Shown here piece by piece: positions 17,091 to 27,993 of a DNA stretch of 64,000 nt. The stretch's first letter is position 1. The number at the start of each line of letters is the position of its first letter. The position numbers were made by a program, and so were the translations under genes. Below the pieces are notes generated by a model. The model searched no databases. It had not been told where the DNA came from and was given only the letters and a program-made list of their open reading frames with translations. The stretch lies in NCBI GenBank assembly GCA_046347155.1, contig JAXMGT010000001.1, forward strand, positions 496,001 through 560,000, read 5' to 3'. Source of the stretch: RPQJ01 sp046347155 (GTDB taxonomy: Bacteria; Pseudomonadota; Gammaproteobacteria; Steroidobacterales; Steroidobacteraceae).

Positions 17091-18299
17091 CTACTCCGCG
17101 GCGATCCAGGGCCCGAGCACCGGACGCACCCGCAGGTGCTCCGGGATGTTCGCCGTGCCGATCCGACGATCGAGTTCCTCGTGCCAGTGGTAGATGCGGC
17201 GCTCCTGGTACGACACGTACATGCCCTGGAACCCGGCCGTCTCGACGGACTCCTGGATGCGGGGCGCGAACTGCGTGTCCTCCTCGAGGATGCGCTCGAA
17301 GTTGGACATGCGCGTCGGCCAGAGCTCGTGTCCCTCGGCGCCCTCGGGGGCGAACCAGTGGACGTCGACGACCATGCTGCGCGCGGTCTTCGGCCAGAAC
17401 GTGATCACCGGCGTGCCGGTTGCGGACGGCGGCGTGACGAGGTTCGGGAAGAACAGGTAGGAGGGGTTCTGGTGCGCGAAGATCGACTCGACGGTCGACA
17501 CCTCGGGCATGCCCACCGCGCCCGGGTCCCGCCAGTCAGGCCGCCGGTGCGGCGTGCACATCATCGAGTTCCCGTTCCGCCACAGCACCGCGTGCGTGCC
17601 TCGCGAGTCGAGGAACCGGTCGACCGTCTGCGGATGGATCGACTTCAGGTGATAGGTCTCGAGGAACGCGTCGAGCAGGATCTTCACGTTGCAGGCGATC
17701 TCGAAGCTCGAACTCGCGATGTGGCGGATCCGGTCGAACTGCAGGTTCTCGAGGTGCGCCGGGATCGGGGACAACGCGTCGAGCAGCGGCGGCGCATCCG
17801 GGTCCTCGTTCACGAACACGAAGTTGCCGAGCCGCTCGCAGCGCACCGTGGCGAGCCCGAAGCAGGCGGTGTCCATCCCGGGGAAATCGCGCTTCTCACG
17901 CACCGCGAGCAGCCGGCCCGAGAGGTCGTACGACCAGCCGTGGTAGCGGCAGAAGAATCCCTTCGTCTCTCCGGCGTCCTTCTCGACCAGTGGCGCCCCC
18001 CGGTGCCGGCAGGTGTTGTAGAACGCGCGCACCCCGCCTTCGCGGTCGCGGACGAGCACGATCGGCGAGCCGGTCTTGCGCCAGAGGCGGAAGCTGCCCG
18101 GGCGCGGCAGCTCGTCCACGTGCAGCGCGTACAGCCACGACTTCTTCCAGAGGTGACGCTCCTCGAGCGCGAGGAACGCGGGGTCGGTGTAGCGGCCGCC
18201 CGGGATCACGGGCAGTTCGGGGAATCCGGGCGGAGGGCCTTCGCGGTCCTGCTCGGACTTCATGCCTGCGTAGAGGCTTTGTTCGATCGCGGCTTTCAT
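17091..18299 (-). CDS. Rieske [2Fe-2S] ring-hydroxylating-type oxygenase, alpha subunit (2)
   Basis: A protein of 402 residues; start MKAAIEQSLYAGMKSE. Rieske ligands are in CRHRGAPL and CRYHGWSYDLSG; catalytic iron ligands are probably in LETYHLKSIHPQ plus a later acidic residue. It is first in a two-gene operon with the paralogue at 15707-17086. Length and layout fit single-component-alpha Rieske monooxygenases that act on small or bulky organic substrates. Two different alpha subunits in tandem with no reductase suggests either that they form a hetero-oligomer or that each handles a different step. Cytoplasmic; no signal peptide. Confidence 0.88.
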   Translation of the reverse strand: MKAAIEQSLYAGMKSEQDREGPPPGFPELPVIPGGRYTDPAFLALEERHLWKKSWLYALHVDELPRPGSFRLWRKTGSPIVLVRDREGGVRAFYNTCRHRGAPLVEKDAGETKGFFCRYHGWSYDLSGRLLAVREKRDFPGMDTACFGLATVRCERLGNFVFVNEDPDAPPLLDALSPIPAHLENLQFDRIRHIASSSFEIACNVKILLDAFLETYHLKSIHPQTVDRFLDSRGTHAVLWRNGNSMMCTPHRRPDWRDPGAVGMPEVSTVESIFAHQNPSYLFFPNLVTPPSATGTPVITFWPKTARSMVVDVHWFAPEGAEGHELWPTRMSNFERILEEDTQFAPRIQESVETAGFQGMYVSYQERRIYHWHEELDRRIGTANIPEHLRVRPVLGPWIAAE

Positions 18300-18420
18300 G
18301 CCGCCATGGTTCTATCGGTGCGCGGATGCGACGGTCCATCCGCAGTTACCGCAAGGGGTCACGCTGCGCTGCAGCGAGACCATTGGATCCGCTCGAGGGT
18401 CCGGCCGGCGTCCGTTGCGC

Positions 18421-20478
18421 TCAGCGGGTCGCGTCTCCTGCGGGCGCCAGCGCCCAGGTCGCCACCTCGAACGGCGCGAGCGTGACCGTCGCGACCTGGC
18501 CGGCGCGCCAGTGTTCGTCGGCTTCCTTGCGCCACACGGGCGCGGCGCGCCACGCACGCGGCTCCGAGCCCGGCAGCTCGAGTGCGGTCGCGGGATCGAA
18601 TTCGAACCGCTGCGGCCGGTCGGACGGATTGCGCAGCGTGACGAGCGCGCGCCCCGGCGACCATGCGGCCCAGCCGTAGACCTCGCCCCGCACCGGATCG
18701 CCGCCGATCCAGTGACTGTCGCGCAGCACCGCGGCATTGGCCCGCGCCCACTTCGCCGTCGTCGCGAGCACGTCCCAGTCCGCGGGGCTGAGCAGGTCCG
18801 GCGACACGTACATCTCCTGCAGGCCCGTGCCGCTCGCGAAGTACGAATGCACTTCGTCGGCGAAGTCGCCGTGCGGGTCGCTCGAGAGGCCGACTGCCTT
18901 CCGCGCGTAGATGATCCCGTGCAGCATCAGCGAATTGAGCGGATAGAGCGGCCCCTGGCGGACGATGCCGCCGTAGGTGTCGGCGTCGCGGTAGGTGATC
19001 CAGCGCTGGCGGTCGCTGCCCGTGCCTGCGAACGCGTGGTCCTCGCCGCCGCGCCAGATCGAGTCGGCCGTGAGCAGCCAGAACGGCGACGGCCAGGTGC
19101 CTGTCGTCAGGTTCACGTAGAGGTCGGGTTTCACGGCGCGCAGGTCGGCGACGAGCGCGATCGCCGCGGCGAAGTCGCTGTCGAACTCGCTGCCCGCCGT
19201 CACCTTGTCCGGGCTGCCCGTGCCGTCGAGCTTGAACTGGTTGATCCCGTAGCGGGTCAGCAGGCCGACCGCCGTGTCGTGGAACAGCCGGTAGTACTTC
19301 GGGCCCGAGAGCGCCAGGCCCTGGTCGTCCACTTCGTAGCCCTCGGCCCGCGCGGTCGCGAGGCGCGCTTCGCGCGGCGGCCCGTAGCCGCCCCAGGGCG
19401 AGAGCCACAGGCCCGGTCCGGCGCCGATCCGCGCCGTCGCGTCGCGGAGCGTCGCGAACCCGTCCGGGAAGTCCTTGCTGAACTGCCACAGCCTCGACGT
19501 GTCGTCCCAGCCGTCGTCGAACAGGAACGAATCCATCGTCACGCCGCGGTTTAGCACGAGCTGTTGTCCGTAGGCGTCCACGACCGCGAGCGCCTCGGCC
19601 TCGGTGTAGGGCGTGAAGTAGCCGATGTCGTACCAGGAGTTGTAGTGCAGAAACGTCCGGAACGGCGCCGCGCGCTCGCGCTCCAGGTAGGCCTGGAACC
19701 CGCGACGCAGCTGGCCCGGCGGCGAGGTGCCGATCACGGCGGAATAGACCGCCGGCACGCCCGCCCTTAGCGGCAGCGCACGACGCAGCCACGCGCTCGC
19801 GCGCCCCTCGGCCACGCGCGCGTCCGCCATCGGGTGCTCGTAGCCGAAGAACTCGGCGTCCGTGGCGACCGGCGAGCCGCTGACGGTGCCCGCGACGCCT
19901 GCGCCCGGCAGTTCGAGGTCGACGAGCGCGATCGAGTGCAGGTCCGTCCCGCGCGGGGACACGAACTCGAATTCCTCGCGGACGTAGTTGCCCCCGTCCC
20001 GCAGCGTCGCCCGCCATCGGACCGCGAGGCCGCTCGCCGCGTCCGTGAGCGTGGCCTCGAGCCGCTGGCCGGCGTGGCGGTCCGCGGCGCGCGCGCCGGC
20101 GTCGCTCGCCGGCACCGGGTGGCAGGAGACGGCCCCGTCGAGCACGAAGCCCGATCCCGGGCGACGCACCCGGCCCGCGCGCAGCGTCACCGTGAAGACT
20201 TCGCCGGCAAGCGCCCGGCGCGTGCCGGTGAAACCGTTCACGAGGTCGAGCGGCCGCAGCGACCCGTCGCGAGTGGACCAGCCGACATCGATCGCGGCAT
20301 TCGAGAGCCGTGCCGCGCCATCGTCGCTCGCGCAGTGCGCAGAGCCCGGGTCGACTGGCAGCCACGGTGGCGGCAGCGCGTCCGCCCGGACCGCCGACGA
20401 CGCGAGCGCGAACGCGACGGCCGCGGCGCGCGTCGCATGCCGCCCGGCGTGCGACGGTGCGGCCTCGGCCGGTCGCAT
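18421..20478 (-). CDS. Exported GH-D clan (GH36/GH27-like) glycoside hydrolase
   Basis: A protein of 685 residues; start ATG at 20478 overlaps the upstream stop by one base (TGATG). The signal peptide ends ASSAVRA. An N-terminal beta-sandwich (residues ~35-270) is followed by a TIM barrel with FLHYNSWYDIGYF, SFLFDDGWDD, LWLSPWGGYG, NQFKLDGTG (Asp in the nucleophile position of GH36/GH27-type enzymes) and LYVNLTTGTWPSPFW. The C-terminus is a small beta domain (GWAAWSPGRALVTLRNPS). This suggests an alpha-galactosidase-like or related exo-glycosidase working in the periplasm. The coupled BNR propeller upstream may bind or present the same glycan. Exact specificity is uncertain; similar proteins carry only general melibiase-like labels. 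Confidence 0.75.
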   Translation of the reverse strand: MRPAEAAPSHAGRHATRAAAVAFALASSAVRADALPPPWLPVDPGSAHCASDDGAARLSNAAIDVGWSTRDGSLRPLDLVNGFTGTRRALAGEVFTVTLRAGRVRRPGSGFVLDGAVSCHPVPASDAGARAADRHAGQRLEATLTDAASGLAVRWRATLRDGGNYVREEFEFVSPRGTDLHSIALVDLELPGAGVAGTVSGSPVATDAEFFGYEHPMADARVAEGRASAWLRRALPLRAGVPAVYSAVIGTSPPGQLRRGFQAYLERERAAPFRTFLHYNSWYDIGYFTPYTEAEALAVVDAYGQQLVLNRGVTMDSFLFDDGWDDTSRLWQFSKDFPDGFATLRDATARIGAGPGLWLSPWGGYGPPREARLATARAEGYEVDDQGLALSGPKYYRLFHDTAVGLLTRYGINQFKLDGTGSPDKVTAGSEFDSDFAAAIALVADLRAVKPDLYVNLTTGTWPSPFWLLTADSIWRGGEDHAFAGTGSDRQRWITYRDADTYGGIVRQGPLYPLNSLMLHGIIYARKAVGLSSDPHGDFADEVHSYFASGTGLQEMYVSPDLLSPADWDVLATTAKWARANAAVLRDSHWIGGDPVRGEVYGWAAWSPGRALVTLRNPSDRPQRFEFDPATALELPGSEPRAWRAAPVWRKEADEHWRAGQVATVTLAPFEVATWALAPAGDATR

Positions 20479-23400
20479 CAACCGGCGCCCGGGACGATCA
20501 CGCGCGGCAGTCCGAGCGACGCGGCTTCGGCCTCGAGTTGCGCGAGTTCGCCGGTCCTGATCGCACTGAGTTCACCTTCGATCGCCGAGAGGTCGGCGAG
20601 GTTTTCCTCGAGCTGGCCGCGCTGGCCCTGCGTCGGTGCGAAATCCGAGGCCTGGACGTCGGTGTAGAGGTTCGAGAGCTGCGAATAGAGCTTCGCGCCG
20701 CCGTCGCGGCCCGCCAGCACGTCGTAGACCACCTCGGCGTCCGGATTGTGCATCCGGTGCTCGATCGCGTCGCAGCGCTCGACGAGCCTGAGCGCCGTCG
20801 CGTGCAGTGACGCCGCCGACGGCAGCTTCCCGGTGCGCTTCGCGAGGTCGTCGGCCTGCTCGCGTATCGCCTGCACGGCTTCGATGTCCCCGACGAGCCG
20901 GTCGAGCGCCGCGCCGGCGTCGAGCGCGAACGCGTAGTTCGCGCGCAGGTCCTCGGGCGTCGCCGCGGAGCGCGGGTCGACCGCGACCTCGCCCTGCGTC
21001 GCGTAGGTGCGCCCGGCGACCGTCAGCTTCAGCGTGTACACGCCGGGCAGCACCAGCGGCCCCTTGTCCGGGTCGCCGGAGTCCACCTTCGCGAGGCCGG
21101 GCCGCTTCGCGCCTTCATGCCGCAGGTCCCACTGGATCCGGTTGAGACCCTGCTCCTTCGTGAGCGCCGGCTTGTTCGGCTCGGAGGGTTCGTCCGGGTC
21201 GTCCTTGCGGAAGCGGTCCGGTTCCGGCACCGAGCTCAGCGTGCGCACGAGCGTGCCCTGGGCGTCGTAGATCTGGAGCTTCAGTTCGCCCGGATCGTCC
21301 GGCGACGGTGTGTGGCCGGCGGCGGGCGCGGGCGGCGCGTCCTTGAGCCAGTAGGTGATCGCCATACCGTAAGCGCGGTTGTTCGATCCGGTGTCGGTGA
21401 GGTCGTCCCAGCGGAACTCGAGCCGGGTGCGGTTGCTCGTGCGCGGCGGGAACAGGTGCACGGGCTCTGCCTTCACGGACGCATCGAACCGGCGCAGTGG
21501 GGTGATGTCGTCGAGGACCCAGATGCCGCGACGCGTGCCGAGGATCAGGTCGTCGTGCCGCACCTCGATGTCCGCGACGCCGACGGCCGGCAGGTTGCCG
21601 CGGATGTCGACGAACGACGCGCCGCGGTCGCGCGACAGATAGAGCCCCCGTTCGGCACCGACATAGAGCAGGTTGGGGTCCGTCGGATCCTCGCGGACGA
21701 CGAAGAGGTGCTGGTCGGCCGGCAGGCCCTGGCCGAGCTGCTCCCAGCTCTTGCCGTAGTCGCGCGTCCGGAACAGCCACGGCCGTGGATCGTTCAACCG
21801 GCGTGCGTCGAGCACGACGTAGGCCGTGCCCGCGTCCGCGCGCGACGGCTCGATCGCCTCGACGGTCGCCCACTCGGGCCACTTCTTCGAGGTGACGTTC
21901 GTCCAGTTGGCGCCACCGTCGCGCGTGAGGTGCACGAGACCGTCGTCCGTGCCGACCCAGATCTGGCCCGCGGCGACCGGCGACTCCGCGATCGAGAAGA
22001 TCGTGTCGTAGACCTCGACACCGGTGATGTCGCCGGTGATCGGGCCGCCCGACCACTGCTGCTTCGACTTGTCGTTGCGCGTCAGGTCCGGGCTGATCGC
22101 GGTCCAGGTCGCGCCGCGGTCGTTCGTGCGGAACAGCACGTTCGCGCCGTGGTACAGCACCTTCGGGTCGTGCGGCGAATCGGCGATCGGCGCGCTCCAC
22201 TGGAAGCGGTACTTTGCTTCCTTTGCCGGCGTGCCGGACAGGTCGCGCGGGTAGACGCCGACGCTGCGGAAGTTGCCGACGCCTTCCTGGTAGTGGGAGA
22301 TGTAGCCGCCGTACTCGCCGGCATAGATCGTGCCAGGCTGCGCCGGGTCGTAGACGAAGTCGCCGGCCTCGCCGCCGCCGACGGCCCAGTTGTCGCCGAG
22401 GTTCGGGCCACCACCGTTCTCGCCGCGACGCGGCGTCCACGCCGGGCCGCTCGCCGTGCCCCAGTCCTGGATCGTGCCGCCGACGTGGTAGGGCCAACGG
22501 TCGTCCGCATCGATGTTGTAGAACTGGGGGGTCGGCATCGCCGGCCAGGACCAGGTTGCGCCGCCGTCGACCGAGATGCCGACGCCGCCGTCGTTGCCGG
22601 CCATGATCCGCCGCGGGTTCGTCGGGTCGATCCACACGTCGTGGTGGTCGCCGTGGATCTTCGCGTCCACGGAGTCGATCGTGCGCCCGCCGTCGATCGT
22701 GCGCAGCAGCGGTACCTGCGGGAACCACACGACGTTCGGGTTCGTGGGGTCGATCGTGAGACAGGTGTAGTACCACGCGCGCTGGCGCAGCGAACGATGG
22801 TCGCTCGCGAGCTCCCAGGTGTCGCCGCCGTCGTTCGAGCGGAAGAGTCCGCCCTTCCCGGCCTCGATCAGTGCGTAGACGATCTTCGGGTCCGAAGGTG
22901 CGACGCGCACGCCGACCTTGCCCCAGGGGCCGGCCGGCAGGCCGTGTTCCTTCAGCTCCTCCCAGGTGTCGCCGCCGTCGGTCGAACGGTAGAGCCCGCT
23001 GCCCGGGCCGCCGCTCGTCATGTTCCAGGGCTGGCGCCGCGTCTGCCACAGCCCCGCGTACAGCACGCGCGGGTTCGACGGATCGATCGCGACGTCGGAC
23101 GCGCCGGTCTCGGCGTTGCGATAGAGCACCTTCTTCCAGCTGCGACCGCCATCGGTGGTTCGATAGACACCGCGGTCCTCGTTCGGGCCGAACGGGGAGC
23201 CGAGCACTGCCGCGTAGGCGACGTCCGGATTCCGGGGGTCCACCGCCATCGTGCCGATCTGGCCACGGGTCTTCCAGACGTGTTGCCAGGTCTTGCCGGC
23301 GTCGGTGGACCTGTAGATGCCGTCGCCCCAGGCCACGTTGCCGCGGATGTTTGCCTCGCCGCTGCCGACGTAGATCACGTTCGCGTCCGACGGCGCGATC

Positions 23401-23696
23401 GCGAGCGAGCCGATCGAGTTGGTCGGTTCGTCGTCGAAGATCGGCGACCAGTTGCGGCCGCCGTTCACGCTCTTCCAGACGCCGCCCTGCGCGTAGGCGA
23501 CGTAGTAGGTCAGCGGATCGCCGGGGACGCCGGCCACCCGGGTCGCGCGGCCCGAGAGATTCGGGCCGATCGCCCGGAACTCGAGCGAGCCGAGCGAACT
23601 GCGGGGCTTGTCGGCCCCGACCGCGGGCGCCGACAGAACCACGAGCCCGACCCACCCGACCAGCGCGCCGGCGAGGCGCACACCCACGTTGGACAT
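20478..23696 (-). CDS. BNR-repeat/sortilin-type (VPS10-like) exported protein
   Basis: A protein of 1072 residues. The start MSNVGVRLAGALVGWVGLVV is a signal peptide; upstream in-frame codons have no such feature. At least a dozen Asp-box type turns (SVNGGRNW, STDAGKTW, TTDGGRSW, SNDGGDTW, SVDGGATW, TRDGGANW) form two seven-to-ten-bladed propellers. After them comes a C-terminal region with a FlgD-like/Ig strand segment (LQIYDAQGTLVRTL) and an alpha-helical tail. This full-length family member shows what the truncated gene at 1-1899 would look like. It overlaps the following glycosidase by one base. Predicted periplasmic or surface propeller, likely carbohydrate- or peptide-related; activity unproven. 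Confidence 0.85.
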   Translation of the reverse strand: MSNVGVRLAGALVGWVGLVVLSAPAVGADKPRSSLGSLEFRAIGPNLSGRATRVAGVPGDPLTYYVAYAQGGVWKSVNGGRNWSPIFDDEPTNSIGSLAIAPSDANVIYVGSGEANIRGNVAWGDGIYRSTDAGKTWQHVWKTRGQIGTMAVDPRNPDVAYAAVLGSPFGPNEDRGVYRTTDGGRSWKKVLYRNAETGASDVAIDPSNPRVLYAGLWQTRRQPWNMTSGGPGSGLYRSTDGGDTWEELKEHGLPAGPWGKVGVRVAPSDPKIVYALIEAGKGGLFRSNDGGDTWELASDHRSLRQRAWYYTCLTIDPTNPNVVWFPQVPLLRTIDGGRTIDSVDAKIHGDHHDVWIDPTNPRRIMAGNDGGVGISVDGGATWSWPAMPTPQFYNIDADDRWPYHVGGTIQDWGTASGPAWTPRRGENGGGPNLGDNWAVGGGEAGDFVYDPAQPGTIYAGEYGGYISHYQEGVGNFRSVGVYPRDLSGTPAKEAKYRFQWSAPIADSPHDPKVLYHGANVLFRTNDRGATWTAISPDLTRNDKSKQQWSGGPITGDITGVEVYDTIFSIAESPVAAGQIWVGTDDGLVHLTRDGGANWTNVTSKKWPEWATVEAIEPSRADAGTAYVVLDARRLNDPRPWLFRTRDYGKSWEQLGQGLPADQHLFVVREDPTDPNLLYVGAERGLYLSRDRGASFVDIRGNLPAVGVADIEVRHDDLILGTRRGIWVLDDITPLRRFDASVKAEPVHLFPPRTSNRTRLEFRWDDLTDTGSNNRAYGMAITYWLKDAPPAPAAGHTPSPDDPGELKLQIYDAQGTLVRTLSSVPEPDRFRKDDPDEPSEPNKPALTKEQGLNRIQWDLRHEGAKRPGLAKVDSGDPDKGPLVLPGVYTLKLTVAGRTYATQGEVAVDPRSAATPEDLRANYAFALDAGAALDRLVGDIEAVQAIREQADDLAKRTGKLPSAASLHATALRLVERCDAIEHRMHNPDAEVVYDVLAGRDGGAKLYSQLSNLYTDVQASDFAPTQGQRGQLEENLADLSAIEGELSAIRTGELAQLEAEAASLGLPRVIVPGAG

Positions 23697-23785
23697 TGGA
23701 ACCCCCAGGCCCGTACGGGCGCGAAGGGCGGGATCGTAGCGCGCGCGGCGTTGGTCGGCCACCGGGAGCCCGGCGGCAGGGGGGG

Positions 23786-23814
23786 TTGCCAAATATCCGT
23801 ATATGGGACAAAAT
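23786..23814 (+). promoter_or_regulatory. Putative sigma-70 promoter giving a leaderless mRNA
   Basis: TTGCCA (23786-23791) and CAAAAT (23809-23814) are 17 bases apart within an AT-rich island of about 40 bases. Transcription would begin near 23821, almost at the ATG at 23824, so the transcript would be leaderless and the upstream in-frame ATG at 23803 could not be used. Confidence 0.45.
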
Positions 23815-23823
23815 GTATCACAT

Positions 23824-24645
23824 ATGGCAAAGCCCGAACGCAGCTCGGTCCTTTCCGCCTGCCGCACCTGGCTCCGGCCGGTGGCGCGCTGGCTGCTGCG
23901 CTCGGGCATCACCTGGAAGGAGTTCGCCGAGCTTTCGCGCTCGGTGTTCGTCGCCACGGCAACGGAGGAGTTCGGGATACGCGGTCGCCCGACCAACGTG
24001 TCGCGGGTGGCGCTGCTCACGGGGCTCAGTCGTCGCGACGTCCGGAAGGCCCGGCTCGCCGACGGGACCGGCGACGCGGCCGAGGCGGCCGAGGAGGCGC
24101 TGAACCACGCGAGCCGCGTGATGACCGGCTGGCACCTCGACGCGGATTTCATCGGCGCAGACGGGCGTCCGCTCGACCTTCCGATGGACGGTGACGGTGC
24201 ATGCCTCGAGGCGCTGCTGCGCCGCTATGCCGGCGACATACCGGCCACCGCGCTCGTGAAGGAGCTCATCCGGTCGCAGACGATCGAGCGTACGAACGAC
24301 GGGCGGTATCGGGCGCTGCGTCGCTACTACATGCCGAGCCCGATGGATGCCCGGGCCGTCGAGCGTTCGGGCAGCGTGCTCGCGGACCTCGTGGCGACCG
24401 TCGAGCACAACCTCGCACGCGGGGAGCGCGAGTCGGCGCGATTCGAGGGCCGCGCGCAGAACCGGCGCATCGATCCGCGCCACCTTCCGGCGTGGCGCGC
24501 CTTCATGGAGCGCGAGGCGCAGGGCTTCCTCGAACGGGTCGACGAGTGGCTCAGCACGCACGAAGCGACGGACGACGTGGCCGGCATCCGGCTCGGCGCC
24601 GGTGTCTACGCGATACAGGATTCGAAGACTGGAGTACGGGCATGA
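23824..24645 (+). CDS. DUF6502 family protein
   Basis: A protein of 273 residues, starting MAKPERSSVLSACRTWLRPV. I chose this ATG because the predicted promoter starts transcription beside it. It resembles the DUF6502 family: an N-terminal helical region (LRPVARWLLRSGITWKEFAELSR, VFVATATEEFGIRGRPTNVSRVALLTGLSRRDV) that looks like a helix-turn-helix/winged-helix DNA-binding fold, and a helical C-terminal half. The ATGA overlap with the next gene couples it to a DUF5666 lipoprotein. A regulator of the adjacent secreted proteins is the simplest reading, but no function has been demonstrated for the family to my knowledge. Confidence 0.7.
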   Translation: MAKPERSSVLSACRTWLRPVARWLLRSGITWKEFAELSRSVFVATATEEFGIRGRPTNVSRVALLTGLSRRDVRKARLADGTGDAAEAAEEALNHASRVMTGWHLDADFIGADGRPLDLPMDGDGACLEALLRRYAGDIPATALVKELIRSQTIERTNDGRYRALRRYYMPSPMDARAVERSGSVLADLVATVEHNLARGERESARFEGRAQNRRIDPRHLPAWRAFMEREAQGFLERVDEWLSTHEATDDVAGIRLGAGVYAIQDSKTGVRA

Positions 24646-26078
24646 AGCGGAACCTCGCAGCGACATTGGTGATGGCCCTCGCGACCGCCGGCGTGCTCGC
24701 CGGCTGCGGCGGCGGTGGCGGCGGCGGGGCCGGCGCGCAACCGGGCGGGATCGACCGCGGGGGTCGCACGATCGCGCAGGGCCCGATCAACGGCTTCGGC
24801 AGCGTCTGGGTGAACGGCGTCGAGTACTCGACGAACGGCGCGACGATCACCGTGGACGGCAATCCAGGCACGGAAGCCGACCTGCGCGTCGGCCAGTTCG
24901 TGCGGGTCGAGGGCACCGTCGCGGCGAACGGTACGACCGGCACGGCGACGCGTGTCACCTACGCGGACGACGTCGAGGGCCCGATACAGGCGATCGACCT
25001 GGCCGCCGGTACGCTGGTGGTCGTGGGCCAGACGGTGCTCACGAGCCTCGCCACCTCGTTCGACTCGTCAATCCAGCCGAACGACCTGAGCGGTCTCGCG
25101 GTCGGTGACCGCGTGGAGGTGAGCGGCGCGGTCTCGGCGTCCGGCGTCGTCAACGCGACCCGGATCGAGCGCAAGGCCGCGAGTGGCAGCGTCAACGTCC
25201 GCGGTACGGTCTCGGCGCTCGACGCCTCGAACCACCGGTTCTCCGTCAATGCCCAGCGCGTCGACTATTCGACGGCGACGCTCTCGGGGTTCGCGTCCGG
25301 TGCGCCGGCCGACGGCGACCTGGTCGAGGTGAAGGGTGCATTCGACGGCGGCGGCACGCTCGTCGCGACGTCGGTCGAGCGCGAGTCCTCCAGCCAGCCC
25401 GGCGATTCGAGCGACAAGGCGGACTTCGAGGGCCTCGTGACGCGCTACGTGTCCTCGCAGGACTTCGACGTCGCCGGCCAGCGGGTCACGACGACCGCCA
25501 CGACGGCCTACGTGGGGGGCGGAGCCGCGAACCTCGCACTCGACGCCTACGTCGACGTCGAGGGCAGCTTCGACGCGGGCGGCCGCATCGTCGCCACGAA
25601 GGTCGAGTTCGAGCAGCAGGCGGACGCCGAGATCAGCGCCACCGTGGATTCCGTGAACGTGGCGGGTTCGACGTTCGTCGTGCTCGGCTCGACGATCCAC
25701 ACCAACCCGCAGACGCGCTTCGAGGACAAGAGTGCCGCGCAGTTGAAGTACTTCGGACTGGCCGACCTGCACAGCGGCGACTTCGTCGAGGTGCGCGCCT
25801 ACACCGGCGCCGCGGGCCTCGTCGCAACGATCGTCGAGCGGCGCGACGTCCAGTCGCGTCTCGAGGTGACGGGCGTCGCGGCGGCGCTCGCCCAACCGAA
25901 CCTGACCGTGGCCGGCGTTTCGGTGACCACCGACGCGGCCACGCAATTCCGGGACAAGAACGGCGTGGACATCGGCGCCAGCGCATTTTTCGCCACGGCC
26001 GCAGGGCACGTGGTGAAGGTGCGCGGGTCGCTGGTGGGCAACACGCTGCTGGCCGAACGGGCCGAACTCGAGAACTGA
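24642..26078 (+). CDS. DUF5666-repeat lipoprotein
   Basis: A protein of 478 residues. The start overlaps the upstream stop (ATGA). A lipobox, LAGC, follows a short hydrophobic signal, then a Gly-rich stretch. The body consists of about six repeats of ~60-70 residues with patterns such as VEGTVAANGTTGTATRV, DLAAGTLVVVGQTVLT, LAVGDRVEVSGAVSASG and FDVAGQRVTTT, typical of DUF5666 OB-like beta-barrel modules. It is probably anchored to the outer membrane and all-beta. Its neighbour at 26144-27916 has the same layout plus a haem domain, so the two are duplicates that have diverged. Function unknown; metal, ligand or surface binding cannot be told apart. Confidence 0.8.
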   Translation: MKRNLAATLVMALATAGVLAGCGGGGGGGAGAQPGGIDRGGRTIAQGPINGFGSVWVNGVEYSTNGATITVDGNPGTEADLRVGQFVRVEGTVAANGTTGTATRVTYADDVEGPIQAIDLAAGTLVVVGQTVLTSLATSFDSSIQPNDLSGLAVGDRVEVSGAVSASGVVNATRIERKAASGSVNVRGTVSALDASNHRFSVNAQRVDYSTATLSGFASGAPADGDLVEVKGAFDGGGTLVATSVERESSSQPGDSSDKADFEGLVTRYVSSQDFDVAGQRVTTTATTAYVGGGAANLALDAYVDVEGSFDAGGRIVATKVEFEQQADAEISATVDSVNVAGSTFVVLGSTIHTNPQTRFEDKSAAQLKYFGLADLHSGDFVEVRAYTGAAGLVATIVERRDVQSRLEVTGVAAALAQPNLTVAGVSVTTDAATQFRDKNGVDIGASAFFATAAGHVVKVRGSLVGNTLLAERAELEN

Positions 26079-26143
26079 TCGGAGATCCGGGGTACAGCGG
26101 ACGCAGAGTCCGATCCGACCAGGCTATGAACACGAGGTGTGAC

Positions 26144-27916
<1,773 letters not shown>

Positions 27917-27959
27917 CGCAGGAACACTAGAACCCCCGGACCTCCGTGGTCCGATACTC

Positions 27960-27993
27960 GGGCGGGTGGCGAGAGCCTCCCGCCCCTTTTTTT
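27960..27993 (+). terminator. Rho-independent terminator, probably bidirectional
   Basis: A stem of GGGCGGG-T-GGC pairs with GCC-T-CCCGCCC around a GAGA loop, followed by seven T. It ends the DUF5666/cytochrome operon. The TAA stop of the convergent peptide-binding protein lies inside the T tract, so the same hairpin can serve that gene. Confidence 0.9.

Noticed and set aside
23697..24152. N-terminal extension of the BNR protein at 20478-23696 up to 24152
   Set aside because: The extension would run through the DUF6502 gene and its promoter and hide the signal peptide at MSNVGVRL.
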